64,000 nt of DNA, taken from contig OY821788.1 of assembly GCA_963682175.1 (NCBI GenBank), forward strand, positions 14,960,001 through 15,024,000, given 5' to 3'. A program made the position numbers and the translations under genes. The stretch's first letter is position 1. Each line of letters starts with the position of its first letter. The DNA comes from Triglochin maritima. Taxonomy: Eukaryota; Streptophyta; Magnoliopsida; Alismatales; Juncaginaceae. Positions 13,501-23,973 of the stretch are shown one piece after another. Under the pieces are notes generated by a model. The model saw only the letters and a list, made by a program, of their open reading frames with translations. It did no database searches and had not been told where the DNA came from.

Positions 13501-16500
13501 TTTGTTCATATATATTCCTTTAAAACGGTTTACTTGACATACTCGTTCAAGGAAAGAAGTTCTGTCTGCATATCTGAAATTTCTCTGCCTAAGTGTTTTG
13601 TGGGGTTCAATCCCATAGCTGCCACCTACAAAATTAAAATGTATTACCTCGTGATCAGATCTCGCCTCAAACAAAGATTAGGTAATGTTTGAAAATGCCA
13701 TTTCCTTAACAAACCCATGATTTAACAAAAATGAGATTATGCAGTAATCTCTCTCCAATATACCTAACTCAAAACAATCAAATTTCCACTTTCTAACTTG
13801 TACTTTAATTTTTTCTTGATCGGAACTTGTACTTTAATTTGACCACAACCTATGGTAGATGTCACCAAAATATACATATAACCTTCTTGCTCATGCCCAT
13901 GGTAACTTATTCAACACTTTTCATCCTTTATGCTACCAATTCTTGCCTCATCTCCCAACTTGCATGTAAGGAAGCCATGGACCCATTTGAATGAAGCTGA
14001 GCCATCCAATGGTCAGAGTTTGCCACATCCTTAAAAGTTAACCATTTCAAACAGACCTAATTTTTGCAAAAAAAATTATAATAATCATAGTAGGAGAACA
14101 TTCGATATTTTTAAAGAAAACAATTAAGTTGCTTCCTCTTCATTTTCTACTATCCATTCAGTTTTCAGATAATCAGATGAGTTTCTCAAAGTAGCAAAAG
14201 AAAATGACAAAAGAACAATAGCAAATACATCATTAAAATAAATGACAACCTAATTACGAATCTTACAAATTACTAGCAAAAGAACATGTGGCAATAAGTG
14301 GTGCAAGCAGCATTTTAATCAACAAGTTTAAAATGAACCTTCTTCTTCATAAATGATAAAGGCATGATTTTGATTACTCATAACATAAATGATAATGGCA
14401 CAATAAGGATAATAAAATAAGTCACAAACTCGTAACAATAAAAAGGTACTGATCCATGTATTCTGATAACTAGTGTAACTAACAAGCTCCTAAATACAAT
14501 CCAGTAAGATAAGAAATTTGAACATGGTAAGAAGTGCAGAAGTATGATTTACCTTAATAAGAATGGCAATTATTCCTCTTTCAACCTATTGACAATGCAA
14601 TATGGTGACTGAAAGCATTAGAGCATATATACTTACAACCAAAGAAAAAAATAAAAAACCCAGGTAATATATTTAGTAATTAGTACCATTTCTTCAAGAA
14701 GTAACCTTTGATCTTTTTTCCACAGGTATGCCAACGAAATAAGTCCCAATCTTGAACAAACACTCTCAACTCTTAGCCTTTGGTAATCAGAAGCAATAGC
14801 ACCAGAAGATACAGCTGTTACTGAAGGAATTTGGTGCTTCACTTCTTTCAGCAAAATATACATATCTTCAACTTCATCATTGAAAGTGACCTTATACCTA
14901 AGATCCTTATGCCTAAATAGAAAACAACAAAATGAACACCAAGACTAGCAAAAACAGAATTAGAAGCTCCAGGACAAATTACAAGACTCTGCAGCATCCT
15001 CAAACCCTCACGAAGGTTCCATTATAGCACATATTCAAGGTTGGATAAGCAAGAAAAAATCTGTAGGTAATCGGGTTTTTAGATCAGAAATTTAATGTGA
15101 AAATTTCACATTATAGAGAGGTTTGTGTAATTGCTATATCAAATAGAATATTCAAAAAAGAATGAGGATGGTATGGCCTCATGCCACATGATGTGATGGT
15201 TATTGCTAGGGAGTAGGGTCACTAGAGCTGACCTCTGGCTCCCTTTCACAGAAAGTAAAAACTGTTATTTCAACAGCTGTATTGGGAATCTAAAAGTGGG
15301 TAGATCTGCTTCACAAAAAGATCAACCAAAATAGATGAATATACACTCCGACAACTGGTTGTTGGGGTTTTAGAGGTTGCTTATATTGGCTTTGTAGTAC
15401 TGACCAGTAACAACCACCTAAATTGTGTTGAAAAGCACATACATTATCTTAGTTCACGCCATAGAACCGTAAACCTCAAGAAGACAGTCTCATGATCCTG
15501 CAACATGGAAAAAATGGAGTCCCTCTTCATCGTGGTCGTGAATGGTGACACATGATAGGAGCAGGACCCGAAAGGATGAGGAACTGGGACCTGAAACCTA
15601 GTTACAAATCCACTGGACACCCACCTCACTATAAATTCCCCCCCCCCCCCCCCCCCCCCAAACTCTGAGGTAAAAGAATTTTATGAAGCGACAGAATGCA
15701 AGGAATTCTCTATCTAAAATTGCCTTAAAAAAGATGTCCCACCTAAAGTCCGAACCAGTCCCAACCGTATACTCATTACTCTCCGATTTCTGTGTTTGGT
15801 GGAAGCAATAGAAAATTAGGGGAACCTATGCCCGAAAGACACCCAATCACACCACAACTCCCAGAACTCAATTGTACTACCATCCCCACCCCAAGCCACA
15901 CTTAAAGGCATAGCAAGGTTAGTGACAACACTAACATATATTATATATATAGGGGAATCCACTAATCGTAACTATTGTAAACATCAATTTACCCCTGCTA
16001 ATAACTTTGATTTTAAATGGAAAATCCAAACCATGAATATGATCTAGGACTCATATTATCTGTGTGCCGAAAATCAAAATATTTGGAAGTCATAAGATAT
16101 AAGGTCAAGATATGGAAAAATGAATGTATCACACTCGCCAAGAAACCCGCTCTCTTGATCAACATATCAAATGACTCCCAAATGTTTTGATTTTCGGAAA
16201 GCATAGATAATATGAGTCAAAGATCAAGATCTACGATTTGGATTTTCCATTTAAAATGTAAAATCGAATTTATTAGAAAGGGTGAATTGGTGTTAACAAA
16301 AATGAAGGGTAGTGGATTCCTCCTCTATATATATATGATATATCAATACAAAATATAAGCAATGAAGAATCTTTATGCCTACAGGGATCAAGTCAAAAGC
16401 TAAGAGCGACCTATGAATGAGACAACTGATGGGGGAAAAAAGGTAGTTTGTCATTGAAGTTGAGCTCAATTAGGAAGCAGACCTGCTGCAACAACCAATG

Positions 16501-19500
16501 ACTTCAAAACAAGAGGAAATTTGAGATGAACTCATCCTACAATTAGGTAGAGCATTGGTGGAAGGTTTGAACCTTTGAAGGAATTAACATGTTTGAGTTA
16601 ACTACTAAGGGATTTATGTTGCTGCAATTGTTTTATATCAGTATTATGTCCTAGGAAATCATGCTTTCATAGCCTATGAAAACTTGTGCAGCACCATCGG
16701 GTACCATTGAAGTAAAGAAACACAAGCGAAATAATATTACACGATAATCATTTGCAATGTTCCCGCATTAAAATAGTAACCAAAAGTCAACCTCAAGTAG
16801 TGTAAGAGGAACAAATTATCATTAATGAAAAGGGAAAAGATCCCATACACAAAACATAACCTTGATGATCCTTTGATGCGCCTCCTAAATAATGGCAATC
16901 CCATACACTCAGCATAACGCTCGACAATCTGATGTCCTACCTGAATAGAGTGAAGCAAATTCAAAAATTGATAAATTGATCATGTAATAAATATAGTGAG
17001 AATGTTGTATCAATGTAACAACAATGAAATTTTACTTAGCTTCATCCAAAAGTCGCAGGCTAAAGAACAATAAGTATTAAAAATTTAACGGAGATAATGT
17101 AAGCAAAATGGACTTCATGGGTCGGTGCTTCAGATGTTTGCATTCAAGTAGAGATGCCAAAGTGGTAACAATTACGTAATTGATACAAGTTGTTTGATGT
17201 AACTGAGTGTAGGACGATTAATAGTTACGATGGCATCAAACTACTCTCCTAGAAGCAAGAACAAAAGATCAACTAAAAGGGAAATTTCCGTTGTCATATA
17301 GATGCCAAATGTCAAGTGTTTCAAGATTCACGTGATACAATTTTGTTCCGCCAAATAAAAACATTAAAATATTTTTTGTGATGAGCACTCACTATTTCCG
17401 ATTTACACTATGGAGACACCTTTTATTCATTTTAAAATGTGATTTCAATGGTGCAAAATTTAATATCAAATATGATTTTTGGGTCTACTGGGTAATTATA
17501 TTATTCATCAAATCCTCAAACACTGAACTTAGCATTGAATCATAACCCGGAATATGGATACTTTCTTTCTGCTCGGTACCAAATATGCATAAATTTAGGT
17601 GTGATATAATTTGCTATCAACTACCAATTAGCTATCCCAATGTTCCTGGAACGCCTAGAAGACCCAGTCATCTAGGTGTTCGTGTGGTCGCCCACAGCTA
17701 GGCAACCCAATTTTTTTATTTTTAAATTTATTTATTTTTCTGTTTTAATCTAGAAAAATCAGGAAAATCAGGAAAAATTAGGGAAAATGCCCAACAATTA
17801 TAGAAACAAGCCTTACATGTTTGGGTTTCGAAAAGACACATAGTTCATCGACCAAAGTCTCACTAAGTACCCCCTCTACCCACCCAAACACTTAAGTTTT
17901 TTATTTTATTAATGCTAGAGTTTGTAATACAATTTAGAAGGCAAAACAATCACAATACAAGTTTCCTAGACTCTTAGTCATTCCAATTGGACATTGTTCT
18001 AAAGTCAAGTTAGGAACTTCATTATCGTCGTCTTCCTCCGAGTCGTTTGGATCGTCAACATAGACATCCTCCTCGTCCGTTTCTTCATCATCGGTCGCAA
18101 TGAACTTTTCATCGACATCCCGGAGAGCTCCATAACTCGATGCACCTGGATCTTCATAACCATAAGAAATTATGTTGATGTCTTCATTTAATCCCTCACT
18201 TAAGTAAGGTGTAGTTGAGGACGTTGTGGATCGACGGGTCCGTCTTCGTGAAGATGTAGGTCCTAAGGCAGCTTCCTCCTCTTGAGCCCACGTCAGATCC
18301 TCCCTCGCAAAGACCAGATCGTCAGACTCGGCTAACCAAGAGTGTTCCTCCAACAGGTCGTAGTCCACACAAATTGGATCGAAGAAACTGGGACGTTCAA
18401 TTCTTGTTTGAAATCTTTGTTGCAACTTCTGGTTGTAGTTCACGAAGACCAAATCATTCAACTTCTTCGTTGCTAATTTGTTTCTTTTCTTCATGTGCAT
18501 TTGCTCGAACACACTCCAATTACGGTCCCAACTTGAAGCCGAGCAAGTTAGGCCAAGAACCTTTAGTGCCAACCTTTGCAATGTCTCGTCCTTCTGGTCT
18601 GCCCCGTACGCACGCTACCAATCAATCGGTCTTCTGTCAGTGCGTTGTCTCTTCACAATGTCCTTCCCAAACATACCTAGTTCTAAGGCATAACGATCCA
18701 GCAAGTATGAACACTTGTGTTGACCTTCACGGGTACGAACAAGGCGGTGAATGACGTCTAAGAAGCCCGGCATATGCTCGTTCATGCTTGTTGTTCGTTG
18801 ATCTATCGGAGTTGAGAAGAAGGTCCCCGAGTTAAGTAAGAATCCAGCTGAGTGTAGTGGGGAACCCATCATTTTTCCTTCACCCCATCTCTTGTCGATG
18901 CAATCGATGACCTTTTAATAATGCCTTTGGTTACCCCCAAAGTTCCGACGGATGGTTTCCTTGGCCTTCTCCATTGCGTCATAAAGATAACTCATTGATA
19001 GTTTCTCGTCGCCATCCACCAACCTAAGAATGTTGACCATTGGTTGTGAGGCTTTAAGTGTTTTCACAACGTTGGCCCAGAAGCGTTGTGAAAGAATGGC
19101 TTCGGTCACTTGGTTCGACGTTTCCTTCAACCTCTTGTTTTTCATCCACGTAGCATTTGGGTTGGTGTAGTCGGCAGATACCACAAAACATCTGAGTAGT
19201 TCCTTCTTGAAATAGAATTTCTGCAATGTCAAGAAAGTTGTAGCAAATCGGGTGACTGCGGGCCTTAACAAGTTGTCGTCGATTACTTTCGCATCCGCGA
19301 GAGTAATAAGGCGTGGTCGTTAAAATGCCTCACAATCCATCAGCTTAAGGCGATGGTCTTCAAAAATAACTTCTCAATGTCCTCGAGGATGAGGTTGATG
19401 CAGTGTGCGGCGCAAGGAGTCCAGAAAAGATGCTCCTTCTTCCGCATCAGCATCTTCCCAGCAATTACGTAGGCGGAAGCTTTGTCGGTAACAACCTGCA

Positions 19501-22299
19501 CCACATTCTCTTCCCCTACTTCTTCAACGACATTGTCAATCATTTTGAACAAGTAGTCGGTTGTGTGACTGACCCAAGCGTCAACTGAACGTAAAAACAT
19601 TGTTCCTGACGGACAATTAACTAAAAAATTTATCAAACTCCTACCGCACTTATCGGTCCATGCATCCGTCATGATTGTACAACCATATTATTTCCAATCT
19701 TGCATATATGTAGTCAGAACACCCCTAGTGACTTCAATTTCTTTTTTAAGGCATGTATCGTTAACTTCATGACAAGTGATTGGTTTTAGGCCAGGTTCGT
19801 ATATGGAGGTGGTATCAATGGTTTCCTTAAATTCAGTTGTATTAACAGCATTAAAAGAAATTCCACATCTATAACAAAATAGGCCCATTTTCGATTAATT
19901 GTTTCACGGTCTTCTTTCTTAAAATGTCGTTCAATTGTGGTTTGTTGGGGTCGGTTAACATCGATTCCGGGACAACAAAATCGATCCATTGGTCCCCATG
20001 TATTTTGCCTTCTTCTCTTTCGAGGAGGCATAGGGGGTTGGGATGTTGGGGTCGTACCATAACCTGTATGCGACCTTCCCGTCGGTATGTCATCTCCCAA
20101 ATCAACATAATCATCTAAGCATGCATTTTGATTCATTTGAATTCTACTAGTATTAGACATGTAAGCAGTTATTTCAGTTCTTAAAGTGTCAGAGACTTTA
20201 TCACAAGATCGTGCATTACTACCCGGTGTGTGTACAATATGTTTGTGGCGAACAATACAACCCTACCACACAATTCACAAACTAATGATTTTTTTCATTT
20301 AAATTTAAATAATTGGCAGATTTCCAACAGGGATCATTACTTCTACTAGGTCTTAAGTTATCATAATCTCCGTGTGTCATTGACAAAATTCATCCAGGTA
20401 CATAAGTCATTGATTGTGATTCTAAGTTAACAAAAAATTAAGCTAAAGGAAGAGTTAGAAAGTGTGCACTTGATTTGATGGAAACGAAAACAAAATCTTG
20501 AACGCTGAAATTCTTGAGCACCGGAGTATCGAAATTGAGAACTTGAGCATTAGGATTGAGATTTGAATTGAGAGAATGAAGGTTGTACGAGGAGTGAGTG
20601 AAATGAAATGGATGAGAGGGTATTTATAAGAAAAAAGTAGGAGGGAGGGGAGTTAAAAAAAATCAAAAAAAAAATTTGTTGCTACAGTGCAACATGCAAC
20701 GGCTAGAAATTTAGTCATTGTTGTGATGTGCACAGTACAGGACATGTGCACGGCACATGTCGTCACCTGGTCGCTTAGGCGACCGCCCGCCTGAACATTG
20801 AGCTATCCAAAAAAATTGATGTTTTACGAGCCATTCACCATTTGGGTCTCAGAATAATGATACACTTTCTAAGGACATGAGATTCAATGAGTCAAACTTA
20901 AACATCAATTCAATATTTTGGTCTAACGGCTATTTATATTCTTCATCATACGTAAAACCTAAGACTGAGCAACAAGTCTGAGAAATTTTGCAAGGAATTT
21001 TCTATAAGTTGGCTGCAAAACTGAAACACTGTTATATTTTATATAACAAGCACTAATATGGACTTTCACAATATAGACATGGTTTTGGAAAAGAAAGATT
21101 ATTCTTCCTTTTTATCATTGAAAAGATGAGATTTTAAGAAATTAGAAATTTAGAATTCAATGTCAGCTTTATTTTGTGGCATGATTGGTAAATGTTCTTC
21201 ATCACACATTCAATTTAGCATTAAATAACAATATTAATATGGATAAATTGAACTGTGACAAGATCTGCTATTAGTAATACATAAAATCCCTACCATTAAG
21301 ATCTCAAGATGGACACTTTTAAAATTATTTTCTCTATCGTGATTTATTTTGCTTGTCAATATTTGTATACAAACTTAATTAGATTATGTCATGAAATTTT
21401 GGACCAGAGATTTCAGATTATTTTGCTGATCACAATTGTTTCTAAATTATTGAATAAAACTTCTTAATTTTGTCTGACTTCTATCAATTTCTAATGCACT
21501 TAACCTAAAACGTTCACAGATCTTATGATACATTATACAGTTAAGTGAACAAATCAAAAGTTTAACCTATTCAGAATCTGATGGGTGATGGAATGAGGGC
21601 TTGCTGTAGAAATTTCCTTTAATAATAAATCAGAAATTTAACCAATTTCTAAATTTGCCACTACTAGAATTTACATTATATTCTCCTCCCATTTATCTTC
21701 GACCTTACTAGAACTTCAAGTACTGTCTGGTAATGCCGGTTTCTTTTTCATTATATATTTTCATGATGGTTACCTGTTAATCTTTTGAACTTCATTCAGC
21801 ACAATGAAATCTTAACTACTACAAATGAAAATCAAAGCTCGCGAAAAAGGTAGGCAAGAGGCAACACAAAAACAAAATCTTCTTTTGTTGAGTTTAGTCC
21901 ATGATTTTTAGTTGTAAAAACATACTTATTTGGAAAGAAATTTTTCTGGGGTGAAAGCAAAAGCAGCTCACGGGCAACAACCGATCTCACGGTTATCTTG
22001 TCTCAAAAAAAGAAACCAAGAGAAAGAATGGTCCAGACACCTTACAGTTTGGTACATATAGCTGTCCAGCTCGTCAACAGAGTCTTCTTCTGGAAGTAGA
22101 TTAGCCAATGCCACAATCTGTATTTCAAACGAAAAATAAGTTAACAGAAAACATCACATAAACAATAAACATCCAGAAGGTCAAGACTCGGGGCAAATCA
22201 TATATAATTCTCGAGTCACACCTCATGACCATAGTCAATGCATCGCATCATGGCATAGCAGCTGTCCTTGCCTCCACTCACCAATGCGACAACCTTCAT
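4326..22299 (-). CDS. DPH6: Diphthine-ammonia ligase, 12 exons
   Basis: This enzyme amidates diphthine on elongation factor 2, the last step of diphthamide synthesis, in the cytosol. The exons join in frame to 732 residues; plant orthologues are about 720. The N-terminal PP-loop ATPase carries SGGKDS at residues 8-13 and the family signature EGGEYE at 200-205. Two RidA/YjgF-like domains follow (about 310-435 and 425-545), an arrangement known from plant and fungal DPH6. Exons (minus strand): 22222-22299, 22046-22117, 16861-16940, 14687-14912, 14553-14585, 13543-13625, 12871-12943, 11444-11771, 10999-11330, 8715-9049, 6813-7161, 4326-4535. All introns are GT-AG. Nothing in the coding sequence is broken, so the gene looks functional. 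Introns 2, 3 and 11 were enlarged by transposons. Confidence 0.93.
5058..5507 (-). pseudogene. Truncated plant mariner transposase (helix-turn-helix part)
   Basis: Translation from an ATG at 5507 gives RRLTNGEKQRIVEVL, then an in-frame TAG, then LKRGYISSVACDFNVSRRTI, GRKVTVID, SLSKALGMPKSTVHR and NAIKPHLTEE. This is the tandem helix-turn-helix order of plant mariner transposases of the Osmar type. Both the nonsense codon and the missing catalytic domain make it inactive. Sequence to the left goes straight to the terminal repeat. Confidence 0.8.
6006..6410. repeat. 22-bp degenerate minisatellite inside the mariner element
   Basis: About 18 imperfect units near TCTGGACTAAATCTGGACCGAC, with variants of 20-34 bp. 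It sits in what would be the 5' untranslated part of the element. A related stretch to the left repeats CACAAAGTTTGTTGTGTCCA at about 5880 and 5940. Confidence 0.8.
6813..7161 (-). CDS. DPH6: DPH6 exon 11 (residues 547-663)
   Basis: It opens ARVEVKPVLYVPSPGDDD and ends NQFDWNDMV. The middle is the variable C-terminal region of the family. The donor is GTCAGT, weaker than the rest. An alternative GT three bases earlier would drop one Val; orthologue spacing favours the call given. Confidence 0.85.
7534..7602. repeat. Inverted repeat in DPH6 intron 10
   Basis: TTTTGAAATCCCACCTCTA (7534-7552) faces TAGAGGTAGAATTTCAAAA (7584-7602), with 17 of 19 positions pairing across a 31-bp loop. It is probably the core of an old foldback MITE. 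I cannot see a target duplication. Confidence 0.5.
8215..8350. other. GC-rich block in DPH6 intron 10
   Basis: A C- and G-rich stretch (CCGCCCAGCCGCC, CTCGGGCGG, CCTCCGGTGGCCC) stands out in an AT-rich intron. No protein match is recognised in either strand. It may be captured foreign sequence. Confidence 0.3.
8715..9049 (-). CDS. DPH6: DPH6 exon 10 (residues 436-547), RidA-like domain 2
   Basis: It encodes ILYMAGQLGLDPPTM and CFNCSIASSVILFVIYCSA, the core of the second RidA-like domain, and ends PDLPK plus two bases of Arg. Acceptor CATATAG, donor GTGTGC. Confidence 0.93.
10621..10662. repeat. (GTT)n microsatellite in DPH6 intron 9
   Basis: About 13 GTT units with two interruptions. CATGTCCATAGATTG occurs just before and just after it (10591 and 10662). 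Confidence 0.85.
10999..11330 (-). CDS. DPH6: DPH6 exon 9 (residues 325-435), RidA-like domain 1
   Basis: It encodes GWENVLYVHLYISDM, FGVPSRSTVELPLVEAGLG and SWAPSCIGPYSQ. The PSRSTVELPLV and IGPYSQ motifs are typical of RidA/YjgF folds. Acceptor GACTTGCAG, donor GTAAAT after CAG. Confidence 0.93.
11444..11771 (-). CDS. DPH6: DPH6 exon 8 (residues 216-324)
   Basis: It begins NARIILDNFQIVLHSADTIA, then PVGILHPTSFHLE, closing the ligase domain, and runs through a poorly conserved linker. It ends with GCWMLGSSSE at the start of the first RidA-like domain. Acceptor AATTCTCAG, donor GTAATC after one base of the next codon. Confidence 0.9.
12871..12943 (-). CDS. DPH6: DPH6 exon 7 (residues 191-215)
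   Basis: It encodes SYGINVCGEGGEYESLTLDC, then PLFR. The EGGEYE block is the signature expected at the active site of the diphthine-ammonia ligase fold. Acceptor TTGGCAG, donor GTAAGT. Confidence 0.93.
13543..13625 (-). CDS. DPH6: DPH6 exon 6 (residues 164-191)
   Basis: It encodes VAAMGLNPTKHLGREISDMQ and TELLSLN, then GA of a Glu codon. Acceptor TTTTGTAG, donor GTATGT. Confidence 0.9.
14553..14585 (-). CDS. DPH6: DPH6 micro-exon 5 (residues 153-163)
   Basis: Only 33 nt, encoding VERGIIAILIK. It supplies the block that orthologues carry as an ANGIKAILVK-type sequence between exons 4 and 6. Acceptor TATTGTCAATAG, donor GTAAAT. Without it the ligase domain would lack this strand. Confidence 0.85.
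14687..14912 (-). CDS. DPH6: DPH6 exon 4 (residues 77-152)
   Basis: It encodes DEVEDMYILLKEVKHQIPSV and SSGAIASDYQRLRVESVCSR, the most conserved stretch of the ligase domain after the PP-loop. The acceptor completes the Arg codon left by exon 3. The donor after the final ATG is GTACTA. Confidence 0.92.
15638..15659. repeat. C22 homopolymer in DPH6 intron 3
   Basis: An unbroken run of 22 C (G on the transcribed sense strand). Length is likely to vary between reads and individuals. Confidence 0.9.
15951..16324. mobile_element. Foldback MITE in DPH6 intron 3
   Basis: The ends are long inverted repeats of about 85 bp. The left starts AGGGGAATCCACTA and reaches AAATGGAAAATCC; the right, read inward, starts AGGAGGAATCCACTACCC and reaches the same AAATGGAAAATCC. 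Both ends sit in TATATATA runs, which may be the target duplication. There is no coding capacity. The superfamily is not certain. Confidence 0.7.
16861..16940 (-). CDS. DPH6: DPH6 exon 3 (residues 51-77)
   Basis: It encodes VGHQIVERYAECMGLPLFRR, then RIKGSS and two bases of an Arg codon. It is separated from exon 2 by a 5.1-kb intron holding the hAT element. Acceptor TATTCAG, donor GTTATG. Confidence 0.92.
17638..20800 (-). mobile_element. hAT transposon in DPH6 intron 2
   Basis: The 8-bp target duplication AGCTATCC is perfect (17630-17637 and 20801-20808). Element ends are CAATGTTC and GAACATTG, inverted repeats that extend imperfectly into GC-rich sequence (GCGGGCGGTCGCC on the right). Size is 3163 bp. 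It carries a broken transposase on the minus strand, the same strand as DPH6. Confidence 0.93.
17934..20340 (-). pseudogene. hAT transposase, broken
   Basis: Domains in order on the minus strand: a BED-type zinc finger remnant (CELCG..., then RHKHIVHTPGSNARSC) at about 20190-20310; a linker with PPRKRRRQNTWGPMDRF; the DUF659 catalytic core with MTDAWTDKCGRSLINF, VVTDKASAYVIAGK and CAAHCINLILEDIEK (about 19340-19672); RPAVTRFATTFLTLQKF (about 19200-19270); and an acidic C-terminal part with WDRNWSVFEQMHMKKRNKL (17934-18581). At least one stop (before YGCTIMTDAWTD) and several frame changes separate these pieces, so it is inactive. Confidence 0.88.
20809..22045. other. Remainder of DPH6 intron 2
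   Basis: AT-rich intron sequence between the hAT element and exon 2. I see no coding region, repeat or element ends here. Confidence 0.6.
22046..22117 (-). CDS. DPH6: DPH6 exon 2 (residues 27-50)
   Basis: It encodes IVALANLLPEEDSVDELDSY, then MYQT. Acceptor ATACAG, donor GTAAGG. Phase 0 on both sides. Confidence 0.93.
22222..22299 (-). CDS. DPH6: DPH6 exon 1 (residues 1-26)
   Basis: It starts ATG AAG GTT GTC and encodes the PP-loop motif VSGGKDSCYAMM. The donor is GAG|GTGTGA. The ATG is the first after a likely 5' UTR acceptor (TTTGCAG at 22354), and it matches the conserved N-terminus MKVVALVSGGKDS of plant orthologues. Confidence 0.93.
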
Positions 22300-22353
22300 G
22301 TTCTTCTCTAGCTCTTCTCAACAGAAGTTGAACGAAATATGCAAGAACTCAAC
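22300..22353 (-). other. DPH6: Probable DPH6 5' UTR, 3' part
   Basis: Directly upstream of the ATG. An acceptor-like TTTGCAG ends at 22354, and a donor-like CTAG|GTTTTT lies at 22554. This suggests a 5' UTR intron (22354-22554) separating it from a GC-rich leader. Inferred from splice-like sequence only. Confidence 0.4.
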
Positions 22354-22613
22354 CTGCAAATTTTCATAATTGGTATCGTCACAAGAAAACATCACATAAC
22401 CATCACAATTAAAGAAGATTATAGGACATTACTTGAACAGATCAATTTGTCCAACTGGATGTACATATTCCACATTATAATGCACCAATCAAAACTTCAA
22501 AAACTCACGAGCAGAATGTGAAAGGAAAGTTATTGAGTTTGAGAATGAAAAAACCTAGGAAACACGGACTCGTCAAAAAAGCCCCGCACCCGTATCCGAC
22601 GGGAATCAGACTC

Positions 22614-22623
22614 GCCACGTGGC
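22614..22623. promoter_or_regulatory. G-box palindrome
   Basis: GCCACGTGGC, a perfect 10-bp palindrome around CACGTG, the binding core for plant bZIP and bHLH factors. It lies about 320 bp upstream of the DPH6 ATG. Confidence 0.55.
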
Positions 22624-22825
22624 CTAGTGCCAGAGGTTGGATACGAGGCGGGTGGGGGTGGAGAAGAGCGGCTGGAGGGTCACGGAGGAGAAGATCAGGT
22701 TGGAGGAGGCGGCTGGAGTAGGAGAGGGTCGGAGGTCGAGCTGAACGAGTGGAGGGGGCAGGTCGGAGGAGGTCTGCAGGCGGAGGAAGGACGGCCTGGG
22801 TGTGAGATTTGAGATGGAGGCGGCT

Positions 22826-22847
22826 GGGGTTAGGGTTAGGGTTAGGG
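22826..22847 (-). promoter_or_regulatory. Telo-box repeats (AACCCTA type)
   Basis: Reading on the gene strand, three CCCTAA units in a row followed by CCCC. AACCCTA telo-boxes are known near transcription starts of plant genes for the translation apparatus. Too short for a true telomere relic. Confidence 0.55.
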
Positions 22848-22900
22848 AACGTGGTGCGGTGGAGACTGGAGAGGGTGAAGGATTAAGAATTTAAGACGGG

Positions 22901-23973
22901 TTTACGGAAGAGGAAACAGTAGAAGAGTAGCGACGGGAAGACTTTTTTTAGCAAGGAAATTAATTGGTCGACTTGTTTTGACGAATACGAATAGCCTGTT
23001 AACGGGGACCAATTAGGAATACGATTATATATTTATACAATCACATCTAGTTTGTAAACCAACAGAGTCAAGTAAATTTTCGAACAGCAAGTATTGTTTT
23101 ATGTTATTATCAAATACAAAAAAATAAATATAAATGGATCAATAAAAAATTCGAACGATAGCATCAATTTTTTTCAAGTTCGAGCAGCTCGTTTACCGAA
23201 CAAAGTTTGAAGTTTTTTTGGTTTTTCATCAAGATCCTTCATTTTCAAGTTAAACTAGAGTCGAACGTTTTTCGAATCGAGTTCGAATCGAGCTATCGAG
23301 CTGAATTAAAGTTGACAGTCTTAATCACATCTTTTGGTTTTTATTATAAAAAACATGGTTTTTAATCAAAAAAGAGGTTTTTTTTGTTTTTGAATTAATC
23401 ATAAATACATTTGGCTAAAGAGTCAAAAGGCATTAGAGATAAAACGAGATTCACATATGACGTGGTTATTCACATGTGATACATTTTCATTGGTAATAAT
23501 CGACGACATCACATTTTACTCTGACGTTTCACCGGACACCTCTCATTGTTGTATGACATCTCATCCAACAACTCAAATTCCGTATGCCCCACTAAAACAA
23601 ATAAAAAAACTCAAAAAAAAATCTAAAACAAATGGGACAATCATGCTTTATTAAGTAGTAAGAAAATCCAACCATGAACAATGTAAACAAATAGAAGAAC
23701 CTAGCTGAAACCAAAACTTGGCATCCGCTGTCATCCAACCATGAACATCCAAAAATAATATTTCTTATACTAGATCCGTTGTCATCACGTCGCAACACGT
23801 GACAACGTTGGGTTTTGGATTTTAGTGTTTAAAGAACTCGACATCCAAACATCATTTCTCATTTCCCCCTCACCATGGTTTTCTTTGTCCCATTCTAAGC
23901 ATTGGTAGTGAAAGCGGTATCTCAGATGCTGACTTCTTTGAAATTCTTCATTTTTAAAGAACTCGACATCTAA
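22901..23973. other. Intergenic sequence upstream of DPH6
   Basis: AT-rich. 23090-23320 has repeated TCGAGC/TTCGAA words ending in GTTGACAG, like the subterminal part of small hAT-type MITEs, but no matched second end was found. TTTAAAGAACTCGACATC occurs at about 23830 and 23953. No gene seen. Confidence 0.4.

Larger units (their letters stand above)
22555..22900 (-). promoter_or_regulatory. DPH6: Probable DPH6 leader and promoter region
   Basis: A GC-rich stretch with pyrimidine-rich CTCC repeats on the sense strand. It contains a G-box (22614-22623) and telo-box repeats (22826-22847). Open frames run across it on both strands, but none resembles a known protein, and the conserved DPH6 start lies downstream. 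Confidence 0.45.

Noticed and set aside
22518..22812. Overlapping open frames rich in Gly, Arg and Glu upstream of DPH6
   Set aside because: They run opposite to the gene in GC-rich DNA where stops are rare, match no known protein, and overlap a likely promoter or leader.
22826..22847. Interstitial telomere
   Set aside because: Only three TTAGGG-like units (plant telomeres are TTTAGGG); the size and place fit a telo-box better.
23090..23330. Complete hAT-type MITE
   Set aside because: One end looks right (GTTGACAG with TCGAGC words) but no second terminus or 8-bp duplication was found.
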